NCBI GenBank assembly: GCA_024276655.1
Contig: JAJRWU010000230.1
Location: 1 to 37,568, forward strand
Length of the DNA: 37,568 bases
Reading direction: 5' to 3'
Origin: Planctomycetota bacterium
GTDB taxonomy: Bacteria > Planctomycetota > Planctomycetia > Pirellulales > Pirellulaceae
The notes below the pieces were generated by a model. It was not told the DNA's origin and did not search any database. It was given only the letters and a program-made list of their open reading frames with translations. The translations under genes and the position numbers were made by a program. Below, piece after piece: positions 35,512 to 37,568 of this stretch (the stretch's first letter is position 1; every line of letters starts with the position of its first letter).

Positions 35512-36100
35512 CGGTAAAGCAGGTTCATAAATACTTGTTTTTCAGCCGAGTTTTTGGCCGGCTATCGTTTTGAAACGTCGACGAGTTTGGACCGTTTGCC
35601 ATGCAATGAATAAGCCGCATAGTACACAGAGAACACCGAGTTTTATGCGGCGGGCGCTTTCTTCAGTTCATGAGGCGCCGGACTTTTTTTTCTCCTCCTT
35701 CTTCTTCTTCTCTGTGTGCTCGGTGTTCTCTGTGGTGAAAACGTATTTTCGGTTGCGGCCAACGGCCGCGCTATGGTCTCGGCATGAAGTTTTGGCTCAA
35801 TTTTCTCTGCGGTCCTCGGCGCGTCTTTGCGGCCTCTGCGTTTCCCTTTCCTTGTTGCATCCAGTGAGCCATGCCAGCCGAGAGATTTCATTTAAACGCA
35901 AAGACGCGCAGAGGGCCGCGGAGTCTGGCCACACGCTAGCCTGTTCGCAACGTATTTCCTTTCTCACTTCCCAATTGCTTACTCCGTGCTATCTGTGGCT
36001 AAAATGTTTGTTATCGCATTTGGAGGAGGGACATCCCTTGCCCGTTCTACATTCGTCTCACGAACGGAACGTGGCCGGTTCCAGTCGTTCGCCTTGCCGA
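35512..36100. repeat. Intergenic region with paired inverted repeats between narK and dmsBC
   Basis: About 590 bases, no supportable gene. CACAGAGAACACCGAG (35625-35640) and its exact complement (35719-35734) form a 16-bp inverted pair. Farther on, GCGCGTCTTTGCG (35819-35831) and its complement (35897-35909) form a second pair within longer CTCTGCGG/CGCAGAGG-type sequence. The same family bounds 241-478. A promoter for dmsBC must lie near 35512-35600, but no clear boxes were found. Confidence 0.6.
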
Positions 36101-37483
36101 TCATGCCGGTTGCAGTTCGGCCGTGGGGTCTTCGCGTTTTTGATCGGCGATGGCGCGCGCCCGTTCTTTTCTAGCGGCCGTTTCGGCTTCGGGTGAGAAG
36201 GTCACGGCGAAGGCCACGAACGAGCAGGCAGTTACGGCGGCGCCAATCAGCAACAGAGCGGTCGACCAAGGCAGGTCGCCCTTGAATAGAAATCCAGCCG
36301 CCACGGCGCCCGCGTTTCCACCAGCGCCGACAATACCAGCCACGGCGCCAAGTGCTTTCTTGTTCACGAACGGAACCACGGAAAACGTGGCGCCTTCCGA
36401 CATCTGGGTTAACAAACTGAACAGAACCAAGGCGGGAATCGCGAGTAGCAAAACGCCCATCTGCGAGAACAACATCAAGGCCAGCCCTTCACTGAACAGC
36501 AGCATGAACAGGAGCATGACGCGCCCCTTGAGGCCCCAACGCGAACCAAAGGCGTCGCCAAACATGCCGCCCAAGGTGCGGGCGAAAATGTTCATCAGGC
36601 CGAACAAACCGGCCGCCATTCCCGCAAAACGCAGAGCAGACGCGGCGTTCATGCCTTGGAAGTAGTCGAAGTAATCGAGAAAGTACAACGCCAGCACGTT
36701 ATTGATCGTGAGCTCCACGCCGAAGCAGGCGGCGTACACCACGAACAACGCCCACACGCGGTGGTCTTTACAAGCGGCCAGGAACGCGCCGTTGGACTGT
36801 TTTTTACCGGGCATTTTTCCGGCGGCGCGAAGCTGTTTGAAGTTGCCGTCGGGGGCGTCTTGGGTGAGAAAAAAGTAGGCCACGCCGGTTAATAGACAGA
36901 CCACGCCGGCCGCCAGCATCGAAAGCCGCCAACCCAGGGCGCTGCCGAAACCGAACGACGCGGCAAACAGCGTGAACACGACCGGCATCACGAACTGCGT
37001 GGCGCCGCCGCCCATGTTGCCCCAACCGGCGCTGGTGGCGTTGGCCGTTCCCACGATGTTCGGCGCGAACATGATCGAGGTGTGATACTGCGTGATCACG
37101 AACGACGCCCCGATCATGCCGATCATCAGCCGCAGGAAAATGAACGACCAAGGATCGTTCGCCAAGCCGATCGCCATGACCGGCAGCGAACCGAGAACCA
37201 GCAGCCAGGTGTACGCCAAGCGAGGACCGATCCGATCGCACAACCAGCCGATCATCAGCCGGGCAATTACCGTCATGGCCACCGAAGCGATGATGCTCCA
37301 ACCAACCTGCGATTGCGTCAGCCCGAGTTCATCGCGCACCAACACCATCAGCGGCGCGATGCCAAACCAAGCGAAGAAGCAGAGAAAAAACGCGAACCAC
37401 GACATGTGGAAGGCGCGAATTTGGGGTTTGTGCAGCTTGAAAAAGTCGCCCCAGAGAATGGGCGTCTTGTTCTGGAAATCCAT
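36101..37483 (-). CDS. narK: Nitrate/nitrite transporter NarK (major facilitator superfamily)
   Basis: 460 residues with about twelve membrane helices. The MFS loop motif between helices 2 and 3 reads GWLCDRIGPR. The two nitrate-signature stretches of the NarK/NNP family are present: SAGWGNMGGGATQF (helix 5) and GIVGAGGNAGAVAAGF (helix 11). It moves nitrate inward, either with protons or in exchange for nitrite; sequence alone does not separate the two. TAAGGAA lies about 9-12 bases upstream of the ATG. It heads the nitrate block, separated from dmsBC by a repeat-rich spacer, so it may have its own promoter. Confidence 0.95.
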   Translation of the reverse strand: MDFQNKTPILWGDFFKLHKPQIRAFHMSWFAFFLCFFAWFGIAPLMVLVRDELGLTQSQVGWSIIASVAMTVIARLMIGWLCDRIGPRLAYTWLLVLGSLPVMAIGLANDPWSFIFLRLMIGMIGASFVITQYHTSIMFAPNIVGTANATSAGWGNMGGGATQFVMPVVFTLFAASFGFGSALGWRLSMLAAGVVCLLTGVAYFFLTQDAPDGNFKQLRAAGKMPGKKQSNGAFLAACKDHRVWALFVVYAACFGVELTINNVLALYFLDYFDYFQGMNAASALRFAGMAAGLFGLMNIFARTLGGMFGDAFGSRWGLKGRVMLLFMLLFSEGLALMLFSQMGVLLLAIPALVLFSLLTQMSEGATFSVVPFVNKKALGAVAGIVGAGGNAGAVAAGFLFKGDLPWSTALLLIGAAVTACSFVAFAVTFSPEAETAARKERARAIADQKREDPTAELQPA

Positions 37484-37568
37484 GGGGTCCGTTCCTTACC
37501 GTGCTTCGGTGTTCCATGCGCCAACAGGGGCCGCGCCGCAAAAGCGCGCATACCCCGTGGTTCACATG

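Noticed and set aside
34534-35517. 327-residue plus-strand open frame opposite dmsBC
   Set aside because: It is antisense to a clearly conserved gene; His/Arg/Gly-rich composition is typical of an opposite-frame artefact in GC-rich DNA.
37484-37568. Leader RNA (nitrate/nitrite antitermination type) before narK
   Set aside because: Only 85 bases are available, and no pair of hexaloop hairpins or terminator could be drawn with confidence.

Overview
The window reads as a chromosomal segment of a Planctomycetota bacterium, most like the Pirellulales. This is an inference from gene content: two large FG-GAP/VCBS proteins (one ending in an ASPIC/UnbV domain), a DRG-like TGS GTPase, a bacterial/archaeal-type PolX, a nitrate reductase paired with a DmsB-DmsC fusion, Tad pilus genes, and intergenic spaces full of short hairpin repeats. 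No 16S rRNA gene is present to confirm it.

Layout: 1-586 holds the tail of an upstream gene, a strong terminator and dispersed repeats. 587-2383 is a CRTAC1/ASPIC-like FG-GAP protein, followed by tRNA-Phe (GAA). 2814-5549 is one MMPL/RND-type exporter cut in two by an in-frame TAG. 5783-9141 is a Tad module (cpaF-tadB-tadC, minus strand). 9142-10129 is a repeat-rich spacer carrying a 426-bp element bounded by perfect 20-bp inverted repeats. Then come a GT4 glycosyltransferase (-), a CxxCH-bearing VCBS protein (+), a GTPase-polX pair (-), and a TAXI-type TRAP transporter (binding lipoprotein then fused DctQM permease, -). A chemotaxis/flagellar pair (cheX, fliG, +) is separated by a tandem repeat. 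AIM24-family protein (-), a secreted phosphatase-like protein with a C-terminal haem motif (+), and smc (-) follow. The right end is a nitrate assimilation block on the minus strand: narK, then dmsBC-nasA-nirB.

How the genes work together: NarK would import nitrate. NasA reduces it to nitrite in the cytoplasm, probably fed with electrons from quinol by the membrane-bound DmsBC fusion whose stop codon overlaps the nasA start. NirB, with a C-terminal Rieske domain, reduces nitrite to ammonium. The Tad genes would power a type IVc pilus and CheX/FliG belong to flagellar control, so the cell probably has adhesive and motile states.

Most interesting points: (1) a predicted exported HCX5R phosphatase-like domain joined to a cytochrome c'-like CxxCH tail; (2) a near-identical 21-nt hairpin leader placed at the same distance (43 and 42 nt) upstream of the only two exported CxxCH proteins recognised here; (3) the TAG-split MMPL exporter; (4) the hairpin array inside 20-bp terminal inverted repeats; (5) the VNTR-like array just before fliG; (6) the cytoplasmic NasA/DmsBC arrangement. 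Everything rests on reading the sequence; no database search was run.
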